Origin: an uncultured bacterium
Lineage (GTDB): Bacteria; Desulfobacterota; Desulfobaccia; Desulfobaccales; 0-14-0-80-60-11
DNA length: 48,939 bases
NCBI GenBank assembly: GCA_937943575.1
Contig: CALEAV010000022.1
Location: 1 to 48,939 of the forward strand
Direction: 5' to 3'
The translations under genes and the position numbers were made by a program. A model generated the notes under the pieces. It saw only the letters and a list, made by a program, of their open reading frames with translations, ran no database searches and was not told the DNA's origin. Position 1 is the stretch's first letter; every line of letters begins with the position of its first letter. Positions 40,858-48,939 of this stretch are shown in pieces.

Positions 40858-41658
40858 ATGTCCCCGTTTTTCACCAATCTCCGCTGGCAGGACGGCCTGG
40901 ATATCCTCCTGGTGGCCGTCCTTATTTACCAGGTCCTCCTCATCCTCCGGGGCACCCAGGCCATCTGGGTCCTGGCCGGTCTCTTTCTCATCTTCCTCGG
41001 CTATCTCACCGCCCGGCGCCTGGAGCTCTTCACCCTCGAGTGGCTCCTGGACGGGGTGGTCAAGAGCTTCTTCCTCATTATCATCATCCTCTTTCAGGCT
41101 GACATCCGCCGGGTCTTGAGCCGCATGGGCCGCAAAGCCCTGGCCCCCTCCAGCGGCCCCGGCCCCGGGATCTCCGAGGAGATTTGCGAGGCGGTGGACA
41201 CCCTGGCCAACCATCGCATCGGTGGCCTCATCGTCTTCGAGCGCCAGGTGGGCCTCTCCGATTACCTGGAAGGCTCCGTGCGCCTGGATGCCCTCATCAC
41301 CTGGGAGCTCTTGGTAACCCTCTTCTGGCCCCACAACCCCACGCATGACGGCGCAGTCATCATCCAGGGGGACCGCATCCTGGCCGCCGGCTGTCTTCTC
41401 CCCCTCTCCAAGGCCCCGGACCTGGACCCCACCCTGGGAACCCGCCACCGGGCCGCCGTGGGCATCACCGAAAACTCCGATGCCGTGGCCCTGGTGGTCT
41501 CCGAAACCCACGGCACCGTCTCTTTGGCCCGCAACGGCACGCTCACCCAGAACCTCTCCCGCCTGCAGCTGCGCCAGGAACTCCAGAACCTCCTGGAACC
41601 CAACGACCAGAGGAGGTCCCTCCTTGACCGGCTGGCTCGCTTCCTGGGGACGTCATAA
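40858..41658 (+). CDS. cdaA: Diadenylate cyclase CdaA
   Basis: 266 aa. Three hydrophobic N-terminal segments (about 16-30, 36-50, 68-80) anchor it in the inner membrane. The DAC domain contains HDGAV (DGA at 164-166) and GTRHRAA (RHR at 196-198), the complete active site. Makes c-di-AMP from two ATP. cdaR starts inside its last 35 bases. The gene order ftsH-folP-cdaA-cdaR is common in Desulfobacterota and other phyla; the usual next gene glmM is missing here. Confidence 0.95.
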   Translation: MSPFFTNLRWQDGLDILLVAVLIYQVLLILRGTQAIWVLAGLFLIFLGYLTARRLELFTLEWLLDGVVKSFFLIIIILFQADIRRVLSRMGRKALAPSSGPGPGISEEICEAVDTLANHRIGGLIVFERQVGLSDYLEGSVRLDALITWELLVTLFWPHNPTHDGAVIIQGDRILAAGCLLPLSKAPDLDPTLGTRHRAAVGITENSDAVALVVSETHGTVSLARNGTLTQNLSRLQLRQELQNLLEPNDQRRSLLDRLARFLGTS

Positions 41659-42541
41659 ATTGCTCAAAGTCCTCTCCCTCTTTCTGGCGGTGGCCCTGTG
41701 GTTCGCCGTGGGGGGGGAGGAGCGCATCGAGACCACCCTGAGCGTCCCCTTGGAGATCGTCAATCTGGACCCCCAGCTCATGATCACCAGCGAGGTCCCC
41801 TCCGGCCTGCAGCTGCGTCTGGCCGGGCCCCGCAGCCTGATCAGGACCCTCACCCAGAGTCGCTTGGTTCACTCCGTGGACTTGAGCGGGGCCAAGCCCG
41901 GACGGCTAAGCCTCCCCTTCGGCCCCGCCTCCTTTACCCTGCCCCGGGGAGTGACCCTCCTCCGGGTCCACCCCAACCCGCTGACTCTCACCATTGTGGA
42001 GACTGCCGTCCGCACCCTGCCCCTCCAACCTGCCCTCGCCGGCGCCCCCCCGGAAGGCTATGAGATCAAGGCCGTGAAATTGCGCCCCTCCTTTGTCTCC
42101 GTCAAAGGTCCGGTGGAGGAGCTCCAGGACCTCAAGGTTCTCTCCACCCTGCCCATCGATGTCTCCACCCTCACCGCGCCCGCTACCCTGGTCACCGATC
42201 TGGACCTGAAAAATCTTCACCTCACCCTGACCAACCCGATTCCCCTGCTGGCGGAGGTCACGGTGGTCGAGAAAACCATCACCCGCACCCTCACCGGCCT
42301 CCCGCTGTCGGCCCAGCCCCTGCCCGCCCGGCTGGCCCCCTCCCAGGTGACCGTGACCCTGGAAGGCCCCTACCGGGAGCTCAAGGATCTCAAGGCCGCC
42401 GACCTCCAGGCGGTCGTGGATACCACCGCTCTTAAACCTGGCCACCACCGTCTCCCCGTCAGGGTGGAACTCCCCCCGCGCCTGAAACTCCTCAAAGTCA
42501 CTCCCGCCACCGTCTCCGCCCAGCTGCGGCGCCCCTCCTGA
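41624..42541 (+). CDS. cdaR: YbbR-domain regulator CdaR
   Basis: 305 aa from a TTG at 41624, supported by AGGAGGT six bases upstream and a typical YbbR N-terminus (WLASWGRHKLLKVLSLFLAV, membrane anchor about 12-30). Three or more YbbR repeats follow (for instance IVNLDPQLMITSEVPSGLQLRL, GYEIKAVKLRPSFVSVKGP). CdaR binds and modulates CdaA in Firmicutes. It overlaps cdaA by 35 bases, so translation is coupled. Confidence 0.9.
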   Translation: MTGWLASWGRHKLLKVLSLFLAVALWFAVGGEERIETTLSVPLEIVNLDPQLMITSEVPSGLQLRLAGPRSLIRTLTQSRLVHSVDLSGAKPGRLSLPFGPASFTLPRGVTLLRVHPNPLTLTIVETAVRTLPLQPALAGAPPEGYEIKAVKLRPSFVSVKGPVEELQDLKVLSTLPIDVSTLTAPATLVTDLDLKNLHLTLTNPIPLLAEVTVVEKTITRTLTGLPLSAQPLPARLAPSQVTVTLEGPYRELKDLKAADLQAVVDTTALKPGHHRLPVRVELPPRLKLLKVTPATVSAQLRRPS

Positions 42542-42656
42542 GACCCACCCGGCCGCCTTTCCGGTTGCCTCACCCCCGCCTTCGTGATATGTCAAACACG
42601 GCGGACCGCGCCCTGCGCCGCGGCGTCGACCCCGCCACTCATCTCCCGGAGACCTC

Positions 42657-43463
42657 ATGCACCCGCTTTACGCCATCTTCCTCGGTGTCGTCCAGGGAAT
42701 CACGGAGTTTCTCCCCATCTCCTCCTCCGGCCATCTGGCCCTGCTGGAGCATTATTTTCAGGCCCCCGGGGCCGGCCTGACCTTCGATATCCTCCTCCAT
42801 CTGGGCACCGTGGCCGCCCTCCTCACCTACTTCCGCCGGGACTGGCTGGCCATGGCTCAGGCGGTGTGGCGTCCTTCCCCCTACACCCGCCTGGACCGGC
42901 GCCTGCTCATCTGCATCCTGGCGGCCTCCGTTCCCGGGGCTCTGGCCGGCGTTTTTCTGGAGCACCAGGCCGAAACCGTCTTCCGTCTCCCGTGGCGCAT
43001 CGCCCTGCTGTTGGGGAGCGTCGGCCTCCTCCTCATCCTGGCGGAGCGCCTGGCCCGCCACGACCGCCCCCTCACCAACCTGCACCTGGGGGACGCCCTC
43101 CTGATCGGCCTCTCCCAGGCCCTGGCCATCATGCCCGGGGTCTCCCGCAGCGGCATCACCATGACCTGCGCCCTCTTTTTAGGCTTCACCCGGGAGGCCG
43201 CCGCCCGCTTCTCCTTTCTTATGGCCACCCCCATCATCGCCGGCGCCGGCCTCTTTCATCTGCGCAAACTCTTTCACGCCCCCCCGGAAAACCTCTCCGT
43301 TGCTGCCGGCGTCCTGGGTTTCCTGGCTGCCCTCTTCTCCAGTTACGCCGCCATCCGCTTCCTCCTCCGCTTCCTGCGGCGTCACACCTTCCTGCCCTTC
43401 GCCCTCTATCGCCTGCTTCTCGCGGCGATCGTGCTGACCCTCACTTTCCTGGGTATCGGCTGA
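42657..43463 (+). CDS. uppP: Undecaprenyl-diphosphatase UppP/BacA
   Basis: 268 aa polytopic membrane protein. VVQGITEFLPISSSGHL (11-27) and MPGVSRSGITMT (about 160-171) are the two catalytic motifs. Recycles undecaprenyl pyrophosphate for cell-wall synthesis, bacitracin resistance. Ribosome site GGAGACC is modest. Takes the place glmM usually has after cdaR. Confidence 0.95.
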   Translation: MHPLYAIFLGVVQGITEFLPISSSGHLALLEHYFQAPGAGLTFDILLHLGTVAALLTYFRRDWLAMAQAVWRPSPYTRLDRRLLICILAASVPGALAGVFLEHQAETVFRLPWRIALLLGSVGLLLILAERLARHDRPLTNLHLGDALLIGLSQALAIMPGVSRSGITMTCALFLGFTREAAARFSFLMATPIIAGAGLFHLRKLFHAPPENLSVAAGVLGFLAALFSSYAAIRFLLRFLRRHTFLPFALYRLLLAAIVLTLTFLGIG

Positions 43464-43903
43464 CCTTCCGGGGAAATTTGGGACCGGCGCCAAAGGCAAT
43501 GGTGCCGGAGGCGGCCCGGGAAAGCCGCAGGGGAGGGCTTGCGTCTGCTGGCGAAGAGGCCCGGGGAGAGGCCTCGGCTTCCTGCCTCCTTCCGCCGACC
43601 CGACCGCCCCCCCAGGGGAGGTCAGCCCTGGCGGATGTGGCCCAGTTGCCGCCCTGCCCCCTCCGGCGACCCTGCTGCCGGGAAATGCCCGAATTTTCCC
43701 TCGGATAATTTCCCACCCCTTCCCCTTTTCCCCCTGATCTGGTAAGAGTGGGACGAGGGGCGGCAGCAGCCCTCCAGGCTCCGGGGCCCTGGCAGGGCGG
43801 AGCATTTCAATCCGAAACGATCGCAGCCGGACTTTGGGGGAGGGCCGGTCCCTTTGCCTCCGGCCGCCGACGACCCCCGGGGTCCTTTCCGTTCTCACAT
43901 GCC
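43464..43903. other. Gene-free spacer between uppP and comM
   Basis: 440 bases with no supported gene. A hairpin CCGGCGCC/GGTGCCGG (one G-U) at about 43484-43507 follows uppP without a T-run. An open frame upstream of comM is rejected because ComM homologues begin at MLAK. Confidence 0.45.
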
Positions 43904-45427
43904 ATGCTGGCCAAGGCCATCAGCGGTGCCCTGAAGGGTGTGGATGCCTACCTGGTCTCCGTGGAGGTGGACCTGGCTCCGGGTCTCCCCGCCTTCAGCG
44001 TCGTCGGTCTGCCCGAGGCCGCCGTCAAGGAGTCCCGGGACCGGGTGCGGGCCGCCCTCAAAAACTCAGGCTACCAGTTCCCGGCCAACCGCATCACCAT
44101 CAACCTCGCCCCCGCCGACGTCCGCAAGGAGGGCACCGGCTTTGACCTGCCCGTGGCCGTGGCCCTCCTGGCCGCCCAGGGCCTCATTCCTCCCGAGCGC
44201 CTGGAGCGCTTTCTCCTCTTCGGCGAGCTCTCCCTGGACGGCAGCCTCAAACCCACCCGGGGGGTGCTCTCCGTGGCCCTGGCCACCCGGGCCGCCGGCT
44301 TGAGCCTCATCCTCCCCCGGGACAACGCCCCGGAGGCCGCCGTCGTCCAGGGGCTGGAGGCCTACCCGTTGGCCACCCTGGCCCAGACCGTGGAATTCCT
44401 CGCCGGCCGGGAGGAGGTCTCCCCGGTGCCTCCCTCCGCCCCCGGCCTCCTGGCCGGAGCCCCCGCAGAAGACCTGGATTTCCGGGAGGTGCGGGGCCAG
44501 GAGCCGGTAAAGCGCGCCCTGCTTCTGGCCGCAGCCGGCGGCCACAATGTCCTCATGGTGGGCCCCCCCGGGGCCGGCAAGACCATGCTGGCCCAGCGCC
44601 TCCCCTCCATCCTGCCTCCCCTCTCCTTCGAGGAAGCCTTAGAGACCTCCAAAATCTACAGCATCATGGGCCTCCTGCCCCCGGGCCGGCCCCTCCTCAC
44701 CCACCGCCCCTTCCGGGCCCCCCACCACACCATCTCCGATGCCGGCCTCATCGGCGGCGGCACCACCCCCCGCCCCGGCGAGGTTTCCCTGGCCCACCAC
44801 GGCGTCCTTTTTTTGGACGAGCTGCCGGAATTCAAGCGGGCCACCCTGGAGGTGTTGCGCCAGCCCCTGGAGGACGGCTGCGTCACCATCTCTCGGGCCG
44901 CCACCACCCTCACCTATCCGGCCCGCTTCATGCTGGTGGCCGCCATGAACCCCTGCCCCTGCGGCTTTTTCGGCGATCCCCGCCGCCCCTGCAGTTGCAC
45001 CCCCTCCCAGATCAATGCCTACCGGGCCCGCATCTCCGGCCCCCTCCTGGACCGCCTGGATCTCCAGATCCAGGTCCCCGCCGTGCCCTTCCGGGAGCTG
45101 GACGCCCCCTCCGACGGCGGCGGGTCCCCGGAGCTCCGGGAACGGGTCCTGGCCGCCCGGGAGCGCCAGGCCCGCCGCTTTGCCCGCTCCCCCATCTTCT
45201 GCAACGCCCATATGACGCCCCGCCTGCTCAAGGAACACTGCGCCCTGGGCGAAGACAGCCGCCGCCTCCTGGAGCGGGCCATGGAGCGCCTGGCCCTCTC
45301 CGCCCGGGCCTACACCCGCATCCTGAAAATCGCCCGCACCATCGCCGATGTGGAAGGGGAGGCGGCCATCGCCCCGGCCCACCTCGCCGAGGCCATCCAG
45401 TACCGCTCCCTGGACCGCCGCTTCTAA
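43904..45427 (+). CDS. comM: YifB/ComM-family Mg-chelatase-like AAA+ ATPase
   Basis: 507 aa, the family's usual length, from the ATG at 43904 (MLAKAISGAL). N-terminal Lon-protease-like fold (FSVVGLPEAAVKESRDRVRAAL), Walker A GPPGAGKTML near 228-237, HTISDAGLIGGG, FLDELPEF, MNPCPCGFFGD with Cys cluster. ComM is a helicase that helps integrate transforming DNA. No other competence gene in the window. Confidence 0.95.
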   Translation: MLAKAISGALKGVDAYLVSVEVDLAPGLPAFSVVGLPEAAVKESRDRVRAALKNSGYQFPANRITINLAPADVRKEGTGFDLPVAVALLAAQGLIPPERLERFLLFGELSLDGSLKPTRGVLSVALATRAAGLSLILPRDNAPEAAVVQGLEAYPLATLAQTVEFLAGREEVSPVPPSAPGLLAGAPAEDLDFREVRGQEPVKRALLLAAAGGHNVLMVGPPGAGKTMLAQRLPSILPPLSFEEALETSKIYSIMGLLPPGRPLLTHRPFRAPHHTISDAGLIGGGTTPRPGEVSLAHHGVLFLDELPEFKRATLEVLRQPLEDGCVTISRAATTLTYPARFMLVAAMNPCPCGFFGDPRRPCSCTPSQINAYRARISGPLLDRLDLQIQVPAVPFRELDAPSDGGGSPELRERVLAARERQARRFARSPIFCNAHMTPRLLKEHCALGEDSRRLLERAMERLALSARAYTRILKIARTIADVEGEAAIAPAHLAEAIQYRSLDRRF

Positions 45428-45781
45428 CGGGGGTGGGTGCGGGAGAGGGGGGGAAGAAAGGCGGGGGTCCCCCAGAGCTGCATAAAAAGGGAGTCTGCCA
45501 CCGCTGGGAGAGTGAGGTTTGGGGATGACCCCAGGGAAACGAGATTCCCGCCCCGTGAGGATGGGGCAGTCGAGGCCACGGCCCCCGTGGCATGGATAAT
45601 CATTAAGGTCTGGAGGGAGTGGATCTGAGGGGAGGGGCCCCCTGTCATCCCCGCTTCATCGGGGGCAAAGGCACAGGTTCAGCGGCAGGGGATGCAAGGG
45701 AAGGGCAGGGGGATGAGGGCTCAGTGCTCCGCCAAGGAGACGGACCCGGGGCGCCTCGGGCGTTCTTCAGGCCCCCCGGGC
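45428..45781. other. Gene-free spacer between convergent comM and merR
   Basis: No supported gene, only a 5-bp hairpin (CCCCG 45649-45653, CGGGG 45660-45664). Confidence 0.45.
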
Positions 45782-46135
45782 TTACTCCGCCAGCATCTCA
45801 CGCAGGGCCTCCAGCTCGGCCGTCAGCTCCTTGAGCAGCGCCGCCACCTGGGCGGCCCAGGCCCGGGAGCCGGGGGCCGGGCCCATGCTTCTCCGGGCCT
45901 CCACTTGGCCCCGCAGCGCCGCCAACGGCAGCCGTTCCTCCTCCCGGAGCCGCTTGATCTCCAGGATGAGCTGGATGTCCGCGGGGCGATACAGCCGGTG
46001 CCGGGAGCGCCGCCGGCTGGGCCGCAGGATCTTCGCCCGGCTCTCCCAGTAGCGCAGCACATGGGGCTTCACCCCGGTGAGACGGCTCACCTCCCCAATG
46101 GTGTAATACTGCTTGGGAGGGAGGCTCTCCTCCAC
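45782..46135 (-). CDS. MerR-family transcriptional regulator
   Basis: 117 aa from a GTG with AAGGAGGGG upstream. Winged HTH YTIGEVSRLTGVKPHVLRYWE (about 11-31), SRHRLYRPADIQLILEIKRL, then a coiled coil (AAQVAALLKELTAELEALREML). MerR family of the short HspR/MlrA-like type; no metal-binding cysteines. Follows pheT by 41 bases, an arrangement frequent in Desulfobacterota where ihfA is often in between; here it is not. Confidence 0.92.
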   Translation of the reverse strand: MEESLPPKQYYTIGEVSRLTGVKPHVLRYWESRAKILRPSRRRSRHRLYRPADIQLILEIKRLREEERLPLAALRGQVEARRSMGPAPGSRAWAAQVAALLKELTAELEALREMLAE

Positions 46136-46176
46136 CGTTGACCCCCTCCTTAGGGGAGCTCCCGCTGCAGGGGCCC

Positions 46177-48564
46177 CTACCGGAGCTCCGCCCCCAGCTC
46201 TCGGGCCAGCGCCCCCACCAGCCGCTGGTGGTGCCGGTCCACCGCCTCATCGGTGAGGGTGCGGTTGGGATCCCGGTAGACCAAATGAAACGCCAGGCTG
46301 CGCTTCCCCGGCGGAATCTGTTCCCCGGAATACACATCAAAGAGGCGGGCCTCCACCAGCCACGGCGCCCCCTGGCGATACAGGGCCTCCATCACCGCCG
46401 CCGCCGGGATCGAGGCGTCCAGCACCAGGGCCACATCCCGATAAACCGCCGGATACCGGGGCAGGGGGGTATACAGGGGGAAAGGCTGGGCGGCCCGGGC
46501 CAGCGCCGCCACCTCCAGCTGGAAGACCAGCACCGGCGCCTCCAGGTCCAGGGCTTCCAGAATCTCCGGAGCCGGCTCCCCCAAAAACCCCAGCTCGTTT
46601 TTGCCCGCCCGGATCCGGGCGCCGTAGCTCAGATACGGCGGCAGGCCCTCCGGGCTGAACTCCGCCTCCGTGATCCCCAGCCCGCCAAGGAGATTCTCCA
46701 CCACCCCCTTGGCGTCGAAAAAGTCCACCGTGCCGCCCCCGCCGTGCCAGCTCTCCTCCTCCCGGGCCCCCGCCAGCACCCCGGCCGCCAAGAGCCGCTC
46801 GGTGGGCAGCTCCTCACCGGGCTGCGCCTCAAAGCCCGGGGCAATCTCAAAGAGCCGCACCCCCTCGGCCCGGCGCTGGAGATTCCGCTGGGCCGCCTCC
46901 AGCAGCCCCGGCAGCAGCGACGCCCGCATCACCGCCTGCTCCTCGCTCAGGGGATTGGCCAGCCTCAGGGGCGGCGCCCCCGGCGCCAGCAGGCCATACA
47001 GCCTCTCCGACTGGAAGGCGTAGGTCACCGCCTCGCAAAATCCCATGCCCACGAGCAGCCGTTTCAGGTCCTCACGCACCCGCACCTCCGGCGGCGCCGC
47101 CGGCACCGCCCCGCTCCCTCCCGGCAGGGTCACCGGGATCACCTCATAGCCCTTGAGGCGCGCCACCTCCTCGATGAGGTCGATCTCCCGCTCCAGATCA
47201 CCCCGGTGCGACGGCACCTGCACCACCAGGTGCTCCTCATCCAGGGCCACCACCGGCAGGTGCAAAGCCGTGAGCACCTCCTCCACCTCCCGCCGGCTGA
47301 AGTCCGTCCCCAGGACCTGGTTGGTGCGGGACAGCCTCAAGGCCACCCGGGGCCGGACGATGGGCGTGGGATACTCATCCAGGCGCCCCTTCAGCACCCG
47401 GCCCCCTCCCAGCTCCGCCATCAGCCGGGCGGCCCTATCCAGGGCCCGGATCACCCCCTCCGGATCCACCCCCCGCTCAAAGCGATAGGAGGCCTCGGTG
47501 CTCAACCCCAGCCGCTTGCTGGTGCGCCGGATGGCCGCCGGCAGAAAATAGGCGCTCTCAATCAGCACCCGCCGGGTCTCCGGCCTCACCTCGGATTCCA
47601 GCCCCCCCATCACCCCCGCCAGGGCCACCGGCGCCTTCCCGTCGCAGATGAGCAGAGTCTCTGGCGTCAGCTCCCGCTCCTGCCCGTCCAGGGTGACAAA
47701 GCTCTTCTCCCCCGCCCGGGGCCGGCGCACCACAATCTCGCCCCCCCACAGCCGGTCAAAGTCAAAGGCGTGCAGCGGCTGCCCCTGCTCCAGGAGCACG
47801 TAGTTGGTGACGTCCACCAGATTGTTGATGGCCCGGATGCCACAGACACTCAGCCGCCTTCTCAGCCAGAAAGGCGAGGGCCGCACCGTCACCCCCTCCA
47901 CCAGCCGGGCGGCATAGCGGGGGCAATACACCGGATCCAGGATGGTGACCTTGGCCACCGTCTCGATGGGCGTCTCCGCCTCTGCCACCTCCGTGGGCGG
48001 CAGTCTGAGGGGCCGCCGGAGCAACGCCGCCACCTCCCGGGCCAGCCCCAGGATGCTCAGGCAATCCGGCCGGTTGGGGGTCACGGCCACCTCCAGCACC
48101 ACATCCCGAAGCCCCAGGGCCTCGCCCAGGTCCTGCCCCGGGGGCAGGTCCGGGGGCAGCTCCATGATCACGGAGTGGTCCTCCGACAGCCCCAGCTCAT
48201 CCTCCGCCAGGAGCATCCCCTCGGAGAGCACCCCCCGGATGGTGGCCGCCTTCAGTTCCCGGCCGCCGCTCAGCACCGCCCCGGGCGGCGCAAAGGGATA
48301 CACCCCCCCCGCTGCCACGTTGGGGGCGCCGCACACCACCCGGTAGTCCCGGCGGCCGTCCGTCACCTCCGCCACCACCAACCGGTCCGCCTGGGGGTGG
48401 GGCTCCACCTTGCGCACCTGCCCCACCACCACCCCGGTGAACTCCGGGGCCAGGGTTTCCATGGCCTCCACCTCCAGGCCCGCCATGGTAAGGCGCTCGG
48501 CCAGCTCCGCCGGGGAGACCGTCACCTCCACCAATTCCGTAAGCCACGACAATGAGAGCCGCAT
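46177..48564 (-). CDS. pheT: Phenylalanyl-tRNA synthetase beta chain
   Basis: 795 aa from the ATG at 48564 (MRLSLSWLTELV). tRNA-binding EMAP domain (FTGVVVGQVRKVEPHPQADR, about 42-62), B3/B4 and B5 domains (LSRTNQVLGTDFSRREVEEVL), catalytic-like core (GMGFCEAVTYAF), C-terminal FDX-ACB anticodon domain (YPAVYRDVALVLD, RSLAFHLVYRDPNRTLTDEAV). The alpha chain gene pheS is expected just upstream but is not here; the next upstream element is a terminator and a PEP-CTERM gene. Confidence 0.97.
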   Translation of the reverse strand: MRLSLSWLTELVEVTVSPAELAERLTMAGLEVEAMETLAPEFTGVVVGQVRKVEPHPQADRLVVAEVTDGRRDYRVVCGAPNVAAGGVYPFAPPGAVLSGGRELKAATIRGVLSEGMLLAEDELGLSEDHSVIMELPPDLPPGQDLGEALGLRDVVLEVAVTPNRPDCLSILGLAREVAALLRRPLRLPPTEVAEAETPIETVAKVTILDPVYCPRYAARLVEGVTVRPSPFWLRRRLSVCGIRAINNLVDVTNYVLLEQGQPLHAFDFDRLWGGEIVVRRPRAGEKSFVTLDGQERELTPETLLICDGKAPVALAGVMGGLESEVRPETRRVLIESAYFLPAAIRRTSKRLGLSTEASYRFERGVDPEGVIRALDRAARLMAELGGGRVLKGRLDEYPTPIVRPRVALRLSRTNQVLGTDFSRREVEEVLTALHLPVVALDEEHLVVQVPSHRGDLEREIDLIEEVARLKGYEVIPVTLPGGSGAVPAAPPEVRVREDLKRLLVGMGFCEAVTYAFQSERLYGLLAPGAPPLRLANPLSEEQAVMRASLLPGLLEAAQRNLQRRAEGVRLFEIAPGFEAQPGEELPTERLLAAGVLAGAREEESWHGGGGTVDFFDAKGVVENLLGGLGITEAEFSPEGLPPYLSYGARIRAGKNELGFLGEPAPEILEALDLEAPVLVFQLEVAALARAAQPFPLYTPLPRYPAVYRDVALVLDASIPAAAVMEALYRQGAPWLVEARLFDVYSGEQIPPGKRSLAFHLVYRDPNRTLTDEAVDRHHQRLVGALARELGAELR

Positions 48565-48663
48565 GCCCCCCAATGTACTCCCCCCCGGCAAAAAACTCAA
48601 GGCCCTGGCCGCCTGCAGTCCGCATCGGGCCGCCGGCCGCCCCCGTCGCCTCTGCGACCGGGC

Positions 48664-48692
48664 AAAAAAAAAGCCCGGGGTCGATCCCCGGG
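48664..48692 (-). terminator. Rho-independent terminator upstream of pheT
   Basis: Minus strand: CCCGGGG, loop ATCGA, CCCCGGG, C, nine Ts (48664-48672 as As on plus). Ends the PEP-CTERM gene; a role as a pheT leader attenuator was considered, but no Phe-rich leader peptide is visible. Confidence 0.9.
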
Positions 48693-48849
48693 ACGGGGGC
48701 CAAGGTTGTGCCCCGGCCCCTTCCCCCCTCGGCTTGAGCTGCTGCTGCCCCCGGCGGTGGCCTCCTGCCTCCTACTTCGGCCGGGCGCCACCGGAAGCCA
48801 GCTCCCTGGCTGCCCGTCTCAGCGGCGCCCGCCGTCTCCCCCCCAGGGT

Positions 48850-48939
48850 TCAACGGCGCCTGAGCCGGCGGCTCATCAGCGCCAGTCCGGCCAGCCCGCT
48901 CCCCAGAAGGAGCGCCGTCCCGGGCAGCGGCACCGCCGG
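48850..48939 (-). CDS. PEP-CTERM (VPLP-type) sorting-signal protein, C-terminal 29 residues
   Basis: Only the end is inside the window: [19 protein letters not shown] followed by MSRRLRRR and TGA. This is the tripartite PEP-CTERM signal (VPLP variant, hydrophobic helix, basic tail) recognised by exosortase in exopolysaccharide-producing Gram-negatives. The rest of the protein lies beyond 48939. Confidence 0.8.
   Translation of the reverse strand, partial: PAVPLPGTALLLGSGLAGLALMSRRLRRR

Noticed and set aside
43748-43903. Extended N-terminus for comM
   Set aside because: ComM proteins begin at MLAK; the extension is low-complexity without a ribosome site.
46138-48555. Long open frame antisense to pheT
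   Set aside because: Same cause; Pro/Arg/His-rich translation, no ribosome site or family.
48664-48692. Phenylalanine attenuator of pheT
   Set aside because: No Phe-rich leader peptide or alternative anti-terminator pairing seen; simplest reading is the terminator of the upstream PEP-CTERM gene.
1-48939. tRNA, rRNA, CRISPR arrays, insertion sequences
   Set aside because: None recognised by eye: no T-loop motifs in a tRNA context, no regularly spaced repeats, no transposase gene.

Overview
This is a high-GC (roughly two-thirds G+C), gene-dense bacterial chromosome segment. The gene content points to an anaerobic member of the Desulfobacterota (old Deltaproteobacteria), possibly a sulfate reducer or syntroph: a giant HdrA-type electron-transfer flavoprotein with a selenocysteine MvhD partner, an IscU paired with a NifS homologue that lacks its PLP lysine, an ApgM-family protein next to homoserine dehydrogenase, an mla-type lipid transport operon with a STAS-MlaE fusion, the ftsH-folP-cdaA-cdaR block and a VPLP-type PEP-CTERM protein. 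The species cannot be named from this window.

Layout. 1-4.9 kb: the end of msrB, then a minus-strand operon (Cache-like lipoprotein, mlaE, mlaF, mlaD, auxiliary lipoprotein, trmO). 5-10 kb: plus-strand amino-acid genes (alaC-like, hom, two small proteins, apgM-like) behind a consensus promoter. 10-11.8 kb: minus-strand iscU then nifS-like, with its own strong promoter. 11.8-15.1 kb: an unknown gene, an ornithine cyclodeaminase/alanine dehydrogenase family enzyme, a small zinc ribbon and a spore-photoproduct-lyase-like radical SAM protein. 15.5-19.5 kb (minus): a divergent diadenylate-cyclase-like protein, an MtaD-type deaminase and a YkuD L,D-transpeptidase. 19.5-24.7 kb (plus): amidohydrolase, nadB (TTG start) overlapping a REC-GAF-GGDEF regulator, and an unknown protein. 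24.8-28.4 kb (minus): rpoZ overlapping a TGS GTPase, a 259-aa protein that seems to need a CTG start, a small zinc ribbon interrupted by UGA, an FlK-like thioesterase and a flavodoxin-fold reductase. 28.5-29.1 kb: a TlpA-like thioredoxin. 29.3-34.3 kb (minus): the HdrA-GltD-HdrA fusion followed by selenoprotein MvhD. 34.6-36.7 kb: a low-conservation patch with an HTH/phage-tail-like fusion, a second excisionase-type HTH and a 28-bp palindrome. 36.8-45.4 kb (plus): REC-TPR regulator, ftsH, folP, cdaA, cdaR, uppP, comM. 45.8-48.9 kb (minus): merR, pheT and the tail of a PEP-CTERM protein.

How parts work together. MlaE/F/D with the lipoprotein form a lipid ABC transporter. AlaC, Hom and the ApgM homologue suit aspartate-family amino-acid synthesis, the ApgM homologue probably acting as homoserine kinase. 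CdaA/CdaR make and control c-di-AMP; a second DAC-like protein and a GGDEF protein add further nucleotide signalling. HdrA-GltD plus MvhD look like a soluble, probably bifurcating, NAD(P)/ferredoxin module without HdrBC beside it.

Strongest leads: the lysine-less NifS with IscU, the UGA/SECIS in mvhD, the HdrA-GltD-HdrA fusion, the divergent DAC protein, the HTH-tail fusion next to a GC-skew reversal, and two irregular reading frames near 26-27 kb.
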